Assembly: GCA_964590495.1 (NCBI GenBank)
Contig: CAZPWQ010000060.1
Coordinates: 1 to 20,268 of the forward strand
Length of the DNA: 20,268 nt
Direction: 5' to 3'
DNA from: CAZPWQ01 sp964590495
Lineage (GTDB): Bacteria > Bacteroidota > Rhodothermia > Balneolales > Balneolaceae
The first letter of the stretch is position 1, and every line of letters begins with the position of its first letter. The notes under the pieces are model-generated. The model saw nothing but the letters and a program-made list of their open reading frames with translations. It had not been told where the DNA came from and did no database searches. Positions 1 to 8,457 of the stretch are shown in pieces. Both the position numbers and the translations under genes were made by a program.

Positions 1-2110
1 GCTCCCATTCGGTCATCCAGTTGCTAACCAGAGCGAACCAGTCAGGTCCGATACGGAGGCGAACTGGATATTTTTTCTCCTCTTCTGTAGCGGGCTGCGC
101 CAGTCGCATGGGATCATATCTGGTTATTGCTTCAGTGGCATTTTTTGTAATGTCGTGCATCAGATCGCCGGTGCGTTCGTCGGTGGTCAGATAGTAATAG
201 TACCGTTTCAAGGCTGCCTGACTTATCCTGACCTCTTTGGCCCCTCCGCCCCAGTGGCGGACATTATGTCGGGTACCCAATCCGGCAAACCGGCCGGTAT
301 GATAAACATCAACCTCCTGCGTATGACGGGTCATCGCCTCGGCCATGCGAAAGATATCGGCCCGGCCGGTACGGAGAAAGCTGTACCAAAGCCACATATC
401 GGGCATCAGCTCGGTGTTCGCCCAAGCCATCCCGCCCAGATCATAGCGCCATACATGACGGTCTTTGTCGTATGAATGCATCACGTCTCCGTAATCCCAG
501 AATCCATACCACTTATGCTGGTCTATCGCTTTTTTATAGAAATCGATGTAAGAATCCAGACGATCTTCTATAGTTCTTTTGAAAGGCGTGGATCGGTCCG
601 GCAGGCTCCAGTATCCGAATACCTCTGCGGAATGCAAATATTCGGGTGTGGCTGTCAGCAAAGGCGGCTCGCTTCCTGTTTTCGCCATCCGGACGGTTTC
701 CTCTTTGGAAGGAACACCTGAGGTTGGGAACAACATCATTTCACTGGTACGCGCTACACCGTTTGGGTCGGCGAATCCCTGCTGTACATCTTCATAAACC
801 GACTGCAGGCCATGTGGTTTGGTATCGTAGTGGCGCATATCCATTTTAGAAGCAGCCGGGGACCAAAGCCATATAAAAAGATCCGCCGCGCTTCCACCTG
901 CATTTCGTACCTCCAGCCCGGATGGATATGATTGCCAGAAATCCTTTAGGCTTACACCCAGTCCACCGCTGACATCACCCGTAAAAACCAATCCCGATGC
1001 CCGGTCACCGCCTCCGGAAGGAATCCAGGCACTTTGCGTGTTCGTCCGTTTCTCAACCGTGAACCCGTCTGCATTTGGCTGCATCAACCTGAAATCATTC
1101 CATACCGCCCAATCCGCTAGAAAATATCGCCCCTGCTCACTTACTTCACTTTGATCTGGAACCTGCTTCCCGGCAACTTGATCGGGGTACACATCATCTC
1201 CGGTCTCCGGATCCTCTACATAGCGTCCGCCCCTGCCAACCATCGGCTGAACCGGTTCGGACCATAAGCCTTCTCCCTCCCCGGAAAAACGTATATGTCT
1301 GTTCTGCACTTCCTCCCGCATAGGAACAGAAAAATGAATTCCCAGGCCCCGGATAAAATCCCGGTCATCATTTCCATCATAAATAAAGGAATGCACCATC
1401 CGTACCGATTCCTGTCCACCGTAGAAATAAAGACGTACGACAAAAGGAAGAAGGGTTGAGCCGTTTTGTTCTGCTTTGTGCACGCCTTCAATTTTTATGA
1501 CTGCCCGAACCGGCCCATCCTGCTCAACAGTAACATTTTCGACATTGCTGATATATTTTGTCCGATCCGGAGCCGTCCAATAATCGTCAGATCCATTTTC
1601 AACCAGGGCCACGAGCATTCCCTCCCGGGCAACCTCCCGGCCTTCAATAATCATCGACCGAATCAATGCTCCGCCCCACCTGGTGATCCGCACCTGCAGT
1701 GGACCGGTATCTATTTCGTAGGTCGTATCACTTTCCCGGATTTTTACAGCGGCGTCATCCGGTACTTCAGAACCAGATTTTCCCGGCACTAAATTGAAAG
1801 AGTCACTTCCCGAATCTGATGTTGTTGCGAAACCCATCCATTTTACGGACCCATCCGGCCAGTAAGCCATCGGCCAGTTTTGAAGGGGTAGAGATTCTCC
1901 CTCGTTGGAAGTCAACGTAAAAGAGTTCGTTTCCTGAATTTCGCCCCTGGGCCAGGGTACTCCCCAGCTTACACCAGCCGAAACCGGTGGCGATTCCCCA
2001 TCCAGCCATTGCAGAGAGACAGATTCCTGTGCTTCAGCACCGGATTGGGGCAATAAAAATACTATAAGGAATAAATTAATAAATAAGGTAATGCTGAATC
2101 TTTTGTTCAT
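1..2110 (-). CDS. PcRGLX/YetA-like (PL26-type) rhamnogalacturonan lyase, C-terminus cut by window edge
   Basis: An uninterrupted minus-strand frame runs from ATG at 2110 off the left edge, giving about 703 residues without a stop. The start MNKRFSITLFINLFLIVFLL then QSGAEA is a type I signal peptide, so the protein is exported. The mature N-terminus has SWGVPWPRGEI (residues 48-58) and WPMAYWPDGSVKWMGF (79-94). These are the hallmarks I know from the N-terminal RIFT-barrel domain of the PcRGLX/YetA family, whose Penicillium member is an exo-rhamnogalacturonan lyase (PL26). A central beta-rich part follows, then from about residue 480 a helical, Trp/Tyr-rich part (for example HKWYGFWDYGDVMHSYD) that fits the C-terminal alpha/alpha toroid. 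The likely role is cleavage of the rhamnogalacturonan-I backbone, which suits the neighbouring acetylesterase. A second in-frame ATG at 2113 is an equal start choice. Family assignment is fairly sure; exact linkage is inferred. Confidence 0.83.
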   Translation of the reverse strand, partial: MNKRFSITLFINLFLIVFLLPQSGAEAQESVSLQWLDGESPPVSAGVSWGVPWPRGEIQETNSFTLTSNEGESLPLQNWPMAYWPDGSVKWMGFATTSDSGSDSFNLVPGKSGSEVPDDAAVKIRESDTTYEIDTGPLQVRITRWGGALIRSMIIEGREVAREGMLVALVENGSDDYWTAPDRTKYISNVENVTVEQDGPVRAVIKIEGVHKAEQNGSTLLPFVVRLYFYGGQESVRMVHSFIYDGNDDRDFIRGLGIHFSVPMREEVQNRHIRFSGEGEGLWSEPVQPMVGRGGRYVEDPETGDDVYPDQVAGKQVPDQSEVSEQGRYFLADWAVWNDFRLMQPNADGFTVEKRTNTQSAWIPSGGGDRASGLVFTGDVSGGLGVSLKDFWQSYPSGLEVRNAGGSAADLFIWLWSPAASKMDMRHYDTKPHGLQSVYEDVQQGFADPNGVARTSEMMLFPTSGVPSKEETVRMAKTGSEPPLLTATPEYLHSAEVFGYWSLPDRSTPFKRTIEDRLDSYIDFYKKAIDQHKWYGFWDYGDVMHSYDKDRHVWRYDLGGMAWANTELMPDMWLWYSFLRTGRADIFRMAEAMTRHTQEVDVYHTGRFAGLGTRHNVRHWGGGAKEVRISQAALKRYYYYLTTDERTGDLMHDITKNATEAITRYDPMRLAQPATEEEKKYPVRLRIGPDWFALVSNWMTEWE

Positions 2111-2193
2111 CATCCTGTAATTTTTCGAAAATTTTAATGCCATTGGTTTTTACCGGTTTGGGATTTTTTTGAGTAATCGGGCTCCATAGTCCC

Positions 2194-2226
2194 AGATCCG
2201 CAAAGTCTGCGAGACTTTGCGGATCT
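2194..2226. repeat. Perfect 15-bp-arm palindrome, REP-like intergenic hairpin
   Basis: The arms are AGATCCGCAAAGTCT (2194-2208) and its exact reverse complement (2212-2226), separated by GCG. It sits in the 241-bp gap between the acetylesterase stop and the lyase start. Neither side carries a T tract long enough and close enough for an intrinsic terminator. It could be a dispersed REP/MITE-like element, an mRNA stabiliser, or a processing site. The palindrome is certain; its role is not. Confidence 0.6.
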
Positions 2227-2300
2227 CGTGCAGGTGAAATCCGGATGCATGCCCCATAGAACACCCCTCAGAATGGCCGCAGAACCAATGCTGCCATTCA

Positions 2301-2318
2301 TCTCCCCTAAAGGGGAGA
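2301..2318. repeat. Short GC-rich hairpin downstream of the acetylesterase gene
   Basis: TCTCCCCT and AGGGGAGA form an 8-bp inverted repeat around AA; in RNA this is realistically a 7-bp stem with a 4-base loop. It begins about 34 bases after the acetylesterase stop on the minus strand. There is no T run on the minus strand, so it is not a textbook terminator, though it could stop exonucleases or weaken readthrough into the lyase gene. Similar C-run/G-run hairpins are common between genes in Bacteroidota. Confidence 0.45.
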
Positions 2319-2351
2319 ATTAAGGTCGATCAAATCGTTCTGTATTTCCTG

Positions 2352-4049
2352 CTATTCGGCAGGTTCAAGACGATAAACCTGAAAATCTGAATATATATGA
2401 TGAGTGTTGACCAGCCGAAATCCGAACCACCCATCATTGTATGCCGAGAATCGTTCTTTTGTATAAACCACCTTATCCTGAGTGCCATCCGCACGGGAGA
2501 CACGTACAGTATCTCCATCACGTATTTCATAAAAAACTTTTCCATCCACAATATATTGAACTACATCATTATAAACTGTAAGCTGGATGGTATGGGTTTT
2601 ATCAGACTTGATCAGATAATCTTCATGCCCATCTCTTTCAGATAAGGAAATATGCCCGACAGGATTACCTTTTTTAAAACGTGGATATCGTCTGAAACGC
2701 GTAGTGGTATTATCCCTGCCACCCATGCTGGCATAATATCCCTGTTGTTTGTGGTAGGAATTAAATGCTCCAGTATACTTTTCAGCGTTAAATATTTCTT
2801 CCTGATTTTCCGGGTCTTCGGCGTGCCAGAATGTGTTGATATCCCGAACTACAACTCCCAACTCGTCTACATACGTTGAGGGGGCTTTAACCTTGTAAAT
2901 AATGGCAATATTACCGCTGAATTTGTTGCGGTTCCAGATAGTGACACCACGTCCCGGCATCAGTACTTCAAGAAAGCCGTTCCTAAAATCTATGCGTGGC
3001 TCTGCCTGAGCTTCGGTTTCTTCAATTTGAGGTAGCCAGTCATTTTTATTTATGAAATCATTATGGTAAATAAGCTCACCAACTTTGAACACTCCCTCAC
3101 CATATCCGGTTACAACCGGACGGGATGATTTATCCAACTCACGAAATATGGCAGACACATAATCGGCTTTATCAGAAAAATAGGGTTTCAATGGATTTTG
3201 TTTAAGTCCTTTTAAAGCGACTGTTACTAACTCTGCAGTATATTCCGCGCCGACCTCTGTGGTGTGCGTGTTGTCTTCCGTAAATAATTCGTCCACTTTT
3301 TCAGGCCCTATTTGATCATATTCCCGGGCAATAATCTCATTCATATCCAGGAAAGCCACCCCTTCTGCTTTAGCCACTTGCCCGGCCCATGTCGCGAAAT
3401 TGTTTTCATCACGAACTATTCTTCCTTTTTTCCAGAAATTTCTCGGTACAAGTGAGCAAATAATGGGTACAGCTCCCTTTTCCCTGATATCCGATATATA
3501 GGTTCGCAGGTAAGCGCCGTAGGTATGTACTACTTCATCTTCCCCGGTGAGCCGGTTAAAAATTTGTTCCTTATTGTCTCCAATTCCTTTAATTACACCC
3601 CTGGCCCGTCTGGTGTCATTGATAGCACCGCCGTCATTATGGCCAAACTGAATAAGGACCACATCTCCCGGTTTCATCAGCTCTAATTGCTTGTCCCAAT
3701 ATCCCTGGGAAATATAGGTTCGGCTGCTGCGGCCGCCAATAGCACGGTTCACTACATTAACTTTAGAAGTATCAAAATACGGAGCCAGAAAACTGCCCCA
3801 TCCCCACTGCCCATTTGCTCCGTCACCGGACCCATTTCGGACGGTGGAATCTCCGATCAGGTATAGGGAGGGCAGATCAGTGTTGGCAGGCTCAGGCAAA
3901 GGGATATCTCTTTCATTGGCATTCTGTGCGGAAGCAGGGCCGAGAAAAAGATTAATTGACATGAAGATAATGATAAACAACAGAACCCGTACCGATACTA
4001 CTCTTCTGATGTTTGTCAGGGAGTTTTTATTGTTGTATCCAGATTTCAT
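2352..4049 (-). CDS. Rhamnogalacturonan acetylesterase (CE12-type SGNH) with C-terminal DUF6250-like domain
   Basis: Predicted secreted carbohydrate esterase that removes O-acetyl groups from rhamnogalacturonan so that lyases can reach the backbone. I use ATG at 4049 (565 residues); the frame also allows TTG one codon earlier, and the residue numbers here count that TTG as 1. A signal peptide ends near GPASAQ (about residue 42). The SGNH hydrolase fold spans about 60-290: GDST with nucleophile Ser69, the block II glycine in NRAIGGRSS (106-107), GHND with Asn139, and DNTH with Asp260 and His263, so the catalytic set is complete. The GQWGWG motif after GDST is typical of CE12. Residues about 327-566 form a beta-rich domain that resembles DUF6250, often attached to such enzymes and possibly glycan binding. 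It lies 67 bases downstream of the toroid-protein gene, so the two are probably co-transcribed. Confidence 0.87.
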   Translation of the reverse strand: MKSGYNNKNSLTNIRRVVSVRVLLFIIIFMSINLFLGPASAQNANERDIPLPEPANTDLPSLYLIGDSTVRNGSGDGANGQWGWGSFLAPYFDTSKVNVVNRAIGGRSSRTYISQGYWDKQLELMKPGDVVLIQFGHNDGGAINDTRRARGVIKGIGDNKEQIFNRLTGEDEVVHTYGAYLRTYISDIREKGAVPIICSLVPRNFWKKGRIVRDENNFATWAGQVAKAEGVAFLDMNEIIAREYDQIGPEKVDELFTEDNTHTTEVGAEYTAELVTVALKGLKQNPLKPYFSDKADYVSAIFRELDKSSRPVVTGYGEGVFKVGELIYHNDFINKNDWLPQIEETEAQAEPRIDFRNGFLEVLMPGRGVTIWNRNKFSGNIAIIYKVKAPSTYVDELGVVVRDINTFWHAEDPENQEEIFNAEKYTGAFNSYHKQQGYYASMGGRDNTTTRFRRYPRFKKGNPVGHISLSERDGHEDYLIKSDKTHTIQLTVYNDVVQYIVDGKVFYEIRDGDTVRVSRADGTQDKVVYTKERFSAYNDGWFGFRLVNTHHIYSDFQVYRLEPAE

Positions 4050-4116
4050 CAAAGCGTTTTACCTATTCATTATCTTTCATGTCTCAGCTAAACAACCATT
4101 TCAAACAATGTGAGGG

Positions 4117-6744
4117 TTACATTTCCTTTTCTCCTGAAATATCTCTGCTTGCCGGTTTATTGAAATCGAGCATCTTGTGCCTTCCTTCTGCTTTCAAATC
4201 GATTATCCCACTATTATACTCAGATTGCAGGAATGGGCTTTCAAATACAATGTCCGGGACATAATTAATATCTTTTCCGTTAACTTTTGGTATTTCATTA
4301 TTTGCCGCATTAAATGTCAGTACAGGGTTACCATCCTTATCCTCACCGTACAATACGATATACCAACCGGGTACCACTGTTTTTTTCAGTTCCAGTTTTT
4401 TACTGAAAATATGAGCCTGAAACTCTTCCAATGATGCAAAATCCGGGCGGCGTCCCGCCTCCATAATTACCGGGCTATACTTGTCCTTGAATTGAATATA
4501 TTCTTTTTTAGGGCCCCATTCATACGTATCCATTTCTATGGGTGACGTTAAAGCGTCATTACCCGTACTCGACCAGCTTTCATGATCATATTCATACTCT
4601 CCCATCAGCGGACGTACTGCAAGATATGCAGCATCTTTCTCTACAAAGATCCATCCTTCCTGTTCATGCAATTGATCAAAACTGCCACTAAAATGTACTC
4701 CGAAATCGCGTTCGTATATATCATATGTTGGATACCAACTCGGATTCTGCTGAAACCAGCGCCGGTTTTGCTGGGTTATCAGTACGTTTTTATGTTGAAC
4801 ACTTCTGTAGTAGCTGTGCCTTTCCCGACTCCACTTTTCATCATTATCTGTGATGATACCGGCTGGTGAAATGGAAGCCGCAAAGTCCGGAGCAAAAGAT
4901 ATACCCTGCCATCGGGCAGCAGGACTCAGGTGACTGTGCACTGCTGCCGGATGATCCATTTGTGTGCCCAAAATATAATTGGGGGTAACCCAGCTGTATC
5001 GCAAAAATCTCGATTCGGTATCCACTGCCATGGTTCTTTCCAGGCCCGGAGGACGCGGCCACAGCCCCGGCTCCTCTTCTCCCGGTTTTCGCGACCTGTA
5101 TGCATACTCGCCCTTCCCTTTCCGGTTTAAAAACATATGCCAGATAATTTCAGGCCACTCGTAATCGCTTACCAGCTGTGCATACCAGGTATTGGCATTT
5201 GCCTGTCCGCCTAGATAAAACTGTGCTCCTTCCCACATTGAATCAAAACCATGGTAACGCCAGCGGGTTTTGGCCCCACCTCTAACACCACCCAACTGAT
5301 CCTGGGCCCACTCCGCCCAGATTAAATCCATAAACATATCCATTCGCTTACTCAGGTCCTTGTCGGAAACGAAATCATAAATATTTTGCAAAAAATTAAT
5401 TGAATGCCTCATATAACCTGTAGAGGCTACTTCCAGGAAAAATCCTTTGCGGGCACGTTCCGTTATATATTCATTCCAGAATCCAACCCATGCCCTGTAA
5501 TGGTTTTCGGCCGTATACTGTTTATTATCTCCCCAGCTGGCACCCCCTGCCGGACCTTTATTATTACCCTGTCCGTACATTTGATGGAACCAATAATCAA
5601 TTCCACCACCCGTTCCGGGGTTGGGATATTTTCGATCGGCATATTCGGGTTCATTCATAAATATCTGGGAAGTGAGTAAAGCCGAGGCTTTGGCATTTAT
5701 ATCATGATTTTCACTGCCGATAAGCCACCATGTACTCTTCTGTGTCAGACTTATATCATTAATCTCTTTTGTTCGCTCCCAGAGCAATTCCAGTAAAGCT
5801 TTTTCGGTTTTTTCCTGAAGTCTTCCCGGTTTTACTTCACTTTTGGATCCGAACAAATAATACATACGAATAAGCAATGGGTTTAAGGATAAGCTCCACG
5901 TGTCGTGAATACCATGCTCTCGTATTACTTCTACATCTTCTGTAGTAAATATGTCATAGAGGCGCTGGTTGGTTCGTGTTAAATCATTACCCAGCCATAA
6001 GTTGGAAAATTCTTTTAACAGTCCTTCTCCCGGATTTCCTTCAGCTACTTCAACTAAAGCTGAATCTATGCGGGCCGGGCGGGTCCGGCGGGTTTCCTCC
6101 ATCCATTGCCGGACTGATTTATCCATTACATTGATCGCATCAAATTCATTTTCCGGTGAAGTAAACCTGAGATCATCAAGCCAGATTCTAGAACCGGCCT
6201 CCATTGCTGCTTCCAACTGAACTGCAGCCAGTTCATTTATATTAAACTCTGTTGGCAGCTCAAACTCATCAATAAAAATATTCAACCGGTTCCAGCGCCG
6301 ATCAGGCTTAATATGTTCCAGCCGAAGTGCTGCTTTGTTATTATTCATGTCAACCAAAGCCAATTGCAATGGCTCATGGCTTAATTCTCCGTCAATACGC
6401 ACCCACAGCGATAGAGATGTCAGATTTTGCAACTCCCATTTCTTTTGAAAAGGATCGGGGGTAATACCGAGCTTAACGGCAGAACCCGACTCTTCAAAAG
6501 TATACACCACACTGTAGTCTCCATGCCTTACATTCTCAAAATCAAAAAATATATTGGATCGCCCTGTTACAGGATCGGTTGAGGAATTATTTTCTGAAGT
6601 ACCGATTAACCACCCTGTTACAACTGGATTATCAAAACGCATATCAGACTTCTCTTCCTGGGCAACCAGTGAATATGGAATTGTCAAAAACCATATAATC
6701 AGAATAATTATAATTTTATTTGGATTATTTAAATTCATACTCAT
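4117..6744 (-). CDS. Large secreted protein with predicted alpha/alpha toroid; candidate polysaccharide lyase or hydrolase, family not recognised
   Basis: I do not recognise the family. The longest frame opens with TTG at 6789, but that lies inside a terminator hairpin, so I place the start at ATG 6744 (875 residues; ATG 6738 also possible). A hydrophobic signal peptide (KIIIILIIWFLTIPYSLVA) implies export. Residues about 35-195 look like a beta-sandwich carbohydrate-binding module ending in IWLDDLRF. Residues about 205-555 are helical and rich in Trp, Tyr and His, with the striking GSENHD (343-348) and further motifs WGDNKQYTAENHYRAW and GGVRGGAKTRWRYHGF; this suits an (alpha/alpha) toroid. 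From about 560 onward the chain is beta-rich, as in toroid-plus-sandwich lyases such as the heparinase II/III-like and chondroitin AC lyase-like groups. Position between susD and a rhamnogalacturonan acetylesterase argues for pectin backbone cleavage. The enzyme role is inferred. Confidence 0.6.
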   Translation of the reverse strand: MSMNLNNPNKIIIILIIWFLTIPYSLVAQEEKSDMRFDNPVVTGWLIGTSENNSSTDPVTGRSNIFFDFENVRHGDYSVVYTFEESGSAVKLGITPDPFQKKWELQNLTSLSLWVRIDGELSHEPLQLALVDMNNNKAALRLEHIKPDRRWNRLNIFIDEFELPTEFNINELAAVQLEAAMEAGSRIWLDDLRFTSPENEFDAINVMDKSVRQWMEETRRTRPARIDSALVEVAEGNPGEGLLKEFSNLWLGNDLTRTNQRLYDIFTTEDVEVIREHGIHDTWSLSLNPLLIRMYYLFGSKSEVKPGRLQEKTEKALLELLWERTKEINDISLTQKSTWWLIGSENHDINAKASALLTSQIFMNEPEYADRKYPNPGTGGGIDYWFHQMYGQGNNKGPAGGASWGDNKQYTAENHYRAWVGFWNEYITERARKGFFLEVASTGYMRHSINFLQNIYDFVSDKDLSKRMDMFMDLIWAEWAQDQLGGVRGGAKTRWRYHGFDSMWEGAQFYLGGQANANTWYAQLVSDYEWPEIIWHMFLNRKGKGEYAYRSRKPGEEEPGLWPRPPGLERTMAVDTESRFLRYSWVTPNYILGTQMDHPAAVHSHLSPAARWQGISFAPDFAASISPAGIITDNDEKWSRERHSYYRSVQHKNVLITQQNRRWFQQNPSWYPTYDIYERDFGVHFSGSFDQLHEQEGWIFVEKDAAYLAVRPLMGEYEYDHESWSSTGNDALTSPIEMDTYEWGPKKEYIQFKDKYSPVIMEAGRRPDFASLEEFQAHIFSKKLELKKTVVPGWYIVLYGEDKDGNPVLTFNAANNEIPKVNGKDINYVPDIVFESPFLQSEYNSGIIDLKAEGRHKMLDFNKPASRDISGEKEM

Positions 6745-6747
6745 TAT

Positions 6748-6788
6748 AAAAAAATGAAGGTTCAGACCAGCTATCGGCCGAACCTTCA
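6748..6788 (-). terminator. Intrinsic terminator after susD
   Basis: On the minus strand TGAAGGTTC (6788-6780) pairs perfectly with GAACCTTCA (6763-6755). An inner GGCC/GGTC helix extends the stem, and seven T residues follow at once (6754-6748). The hairpin begins 47 bases after the susD stop codon. This would end or thin out susCD transcripts before the enzyme genes. It also rules out the TTG at 6789 as the start of the next gene. Confidence 0.82.
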
Positions 6789-6834
6789 AATTTAATGATC
6801 AGCATTACAGTTTTCAGGTACTCGTATAAACGAC

Positions 6835-8403
6835 CTAATATCCGGTATTTTGCTCGAGATTGGAATTTGACTCTAACGCATTCTGCGGTATTGGGAAAAG
6901 GTTTCTGAAATCTTCGGAAGCTTCCTTGAATTCCCAGGGGTCGGTAAACTGACCGAAACGAATCAAATCTCTTCTTCTGGACATCTCAAATGCCAGCTCC
7001 CTGCCTCGTTCATCCAGAAAATCATCTAACGTCAAAGTAATCAATGGAGAGGCATTGCTTCTTTCTCTAACCTCGTTTACCAACAATAAGGGATTCCCGG
7101 TGCCGGTTCTGAATTGAGCCTCTGCTTTTATCAGTAAGATATCGGCATAGCGAATCCAGGCAATATCGTTGCCTGCATTTCCTCCGTTGGTATTTGGATC
7201 CACCCCCCACTTAATCCACTTGATTCCGGCATTCATAGGCTGGTTTCTGAGACCGTCGGCATTAATGATCTCATACGGCACAGGACCTTCGCTTGATTCT
7301 CCGGGCACATACAGAGCGGAGTTACCATCCGGTACTATGCGTTCGACCATCACTGTTTCACCCGTCCTGGGATCTTTTAATTCTCCCGGAGTTATAAACA
7401 TCTCCTTTCTTGTATCCTCGTCCTCATACAACTCAACTACGGAAGGGCGGGTACCAAAACCATTTTGAGGCGTATAAGGCAAGCCAAAAAGTCCGCCACT
7501 TATACCCGGGAGGACCTTTTGCACGAACGGATGTCCCAGGCCACCGGATTCATTCGGAGTATAAACACCGGCAAAAATCATTTCCGCGCTATTAGCATTA
7601 TCAGGCGAAAAATTGGCATGGTAATCATCCAGAAGCATATATGCCCCCGAATCTATTACCCTGTCGGCATTGGTAATAGCCTGATCATACTGAGGCGTAC
7701 CGGTATATACCTCGGCATTCAGATGGGTAATAGCAAGCAGCGAATAAACCGCTTCTTTTGTCAGCCTCCCATAATAATCCGTTCCTACGTCGTTAGCCGA
7801 TGGTAAAGTTTCGGCCGCAGCGTTGAGTTCATCCACCACAAATTCAAATACCTCGGCCCGGGTATTCTGTGTGGGCAGATTATTGGGATCTACTTTTGGC
7901 TCTGTAAAAATCGGAACGCTCCCATATAGGTCCATCAGGTAAAAATACGCGTATGCACGTAAAGCACGCAGTTCTGCTATTGGTCCATCCAAGTCGTCCA
8001 GGCTGGAACTTTCAAGCGATGAGATCAGCGCATTTGCCTGACCAACCGTACCGAACAAGCTATTCCACATACCATTAATCCAGGGATGACTTGCATCCCA
8101 TTCATGCTGGGCCAATTGGTGAAAATCAGGTCCGTCCCACCAACCCTGAATTTTGGCATGGACCACTACCTGGTCGGTTGAAAGTTCCAGAACCCGGTAC
8201 GGACCTCCCATGCTGGGGATGATTGCAAAATCTCTGTACACACCCGAAAGCGAGGTCAAAATCGCTGATTCATTACTATAAAATGTATCAGGTGTAAATT
8301 CAGAGTGTGAGGGCTCAGTCAGATCACAAGAGGGAAATATGATCAACAGAGCTGCGGCAACAATAACCAGTCGCTTGTTTATTTTTAAGATTTCTTTTTT
8401 CAT
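6835..8403 (-). CDS. SusD/RagB-family outer-membrane glycan-binding lipoprotein
   Basis: Surface lipoprotein that caps the SusC porin and binds oligosaccharides for import. I chose ATG at 8403 (522 residues) because MKKEILKINKRLVIVAAALL followed by IIFPSC gives a compact lipoprotein signal with Cys26; the frame can open earlier at ATG 8442. The mature part begins CDLTEPSHSEFTPDTFYSN, the usual SusD opening. The helical TPR-like core includes LRALRAYAYFYLMDLYGSVPIFTEP. The C-terminus holds RRRDLIRFGQF and the family signature PIPQNALESNSNLEQNTGY. Length is normal for the family. It lies 54 bases downstream of susC and is followed by a terminator. Substrate is inferred from the neighbouring rhamnogalacturonan enzymes. 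Confidence 0.95.
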   Translation of the reverse strand: MKKEILKINKRLVIVAAALLIIFPSCDLTEPSHSEFTPDTFYSNESAILTSLSGVYRDFAIIPSMGGPYRVLELSTDQVVVHAKIQGWWDGPDFHQLAQHEWDASHPWINGMWNSLFGTVGQANALISSLESSSLDDLDGPIAELRALRAYAYFYLMDLYGSVPIFTEPKVDPNNLPTQNTRAEVFEFVVDELNAAAETLPSANDVGTDYYGRLTKEAVYSLLAITHLNAEVYTGTPQYDQAITNADRVIDSGAYMLLDDYHANFSPDNANSAEMIFAGVYTPNESGGLGHPFVQKVLPGISGGLFGLPYTPQNGFGTRPSVVELYEDEDTRKEMFITPGELKDPRTGETVMVERIVPDGNSALYVPGESSEGPVPYEIINADGLRNQPMNAGIKWIKWGVDPNTNGGNAGNDIAWIRYADILLIKAEAQFRTGTGNPLLLVNEVRERSNASPLITLTLDDFLDERGRELAFEMSRRRDLIRFGQFTDPWEFKEASEDFRNLFPIPQNALESNSNLEQNTGY

Positions 8404-8457
8404 AACATCGTGGATTTTTAGATTCATTTTTATATCGAACATAGTTTCATATCCCTT

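Noticed and set aside
2076..2264. Minus-strand open frame overlapping the lyase start
   Set aside because: It reads through the 2194-2226 palindrome and overlaps the lyase signal peptide in another frame; there is no domain or start context to support it.
6739..6789. TTG-initiated longer form of the toroid protein
   Set aside because: The extra codons fall inside the susD terminator hairpin and place unrelated residues before a good signal peptide.
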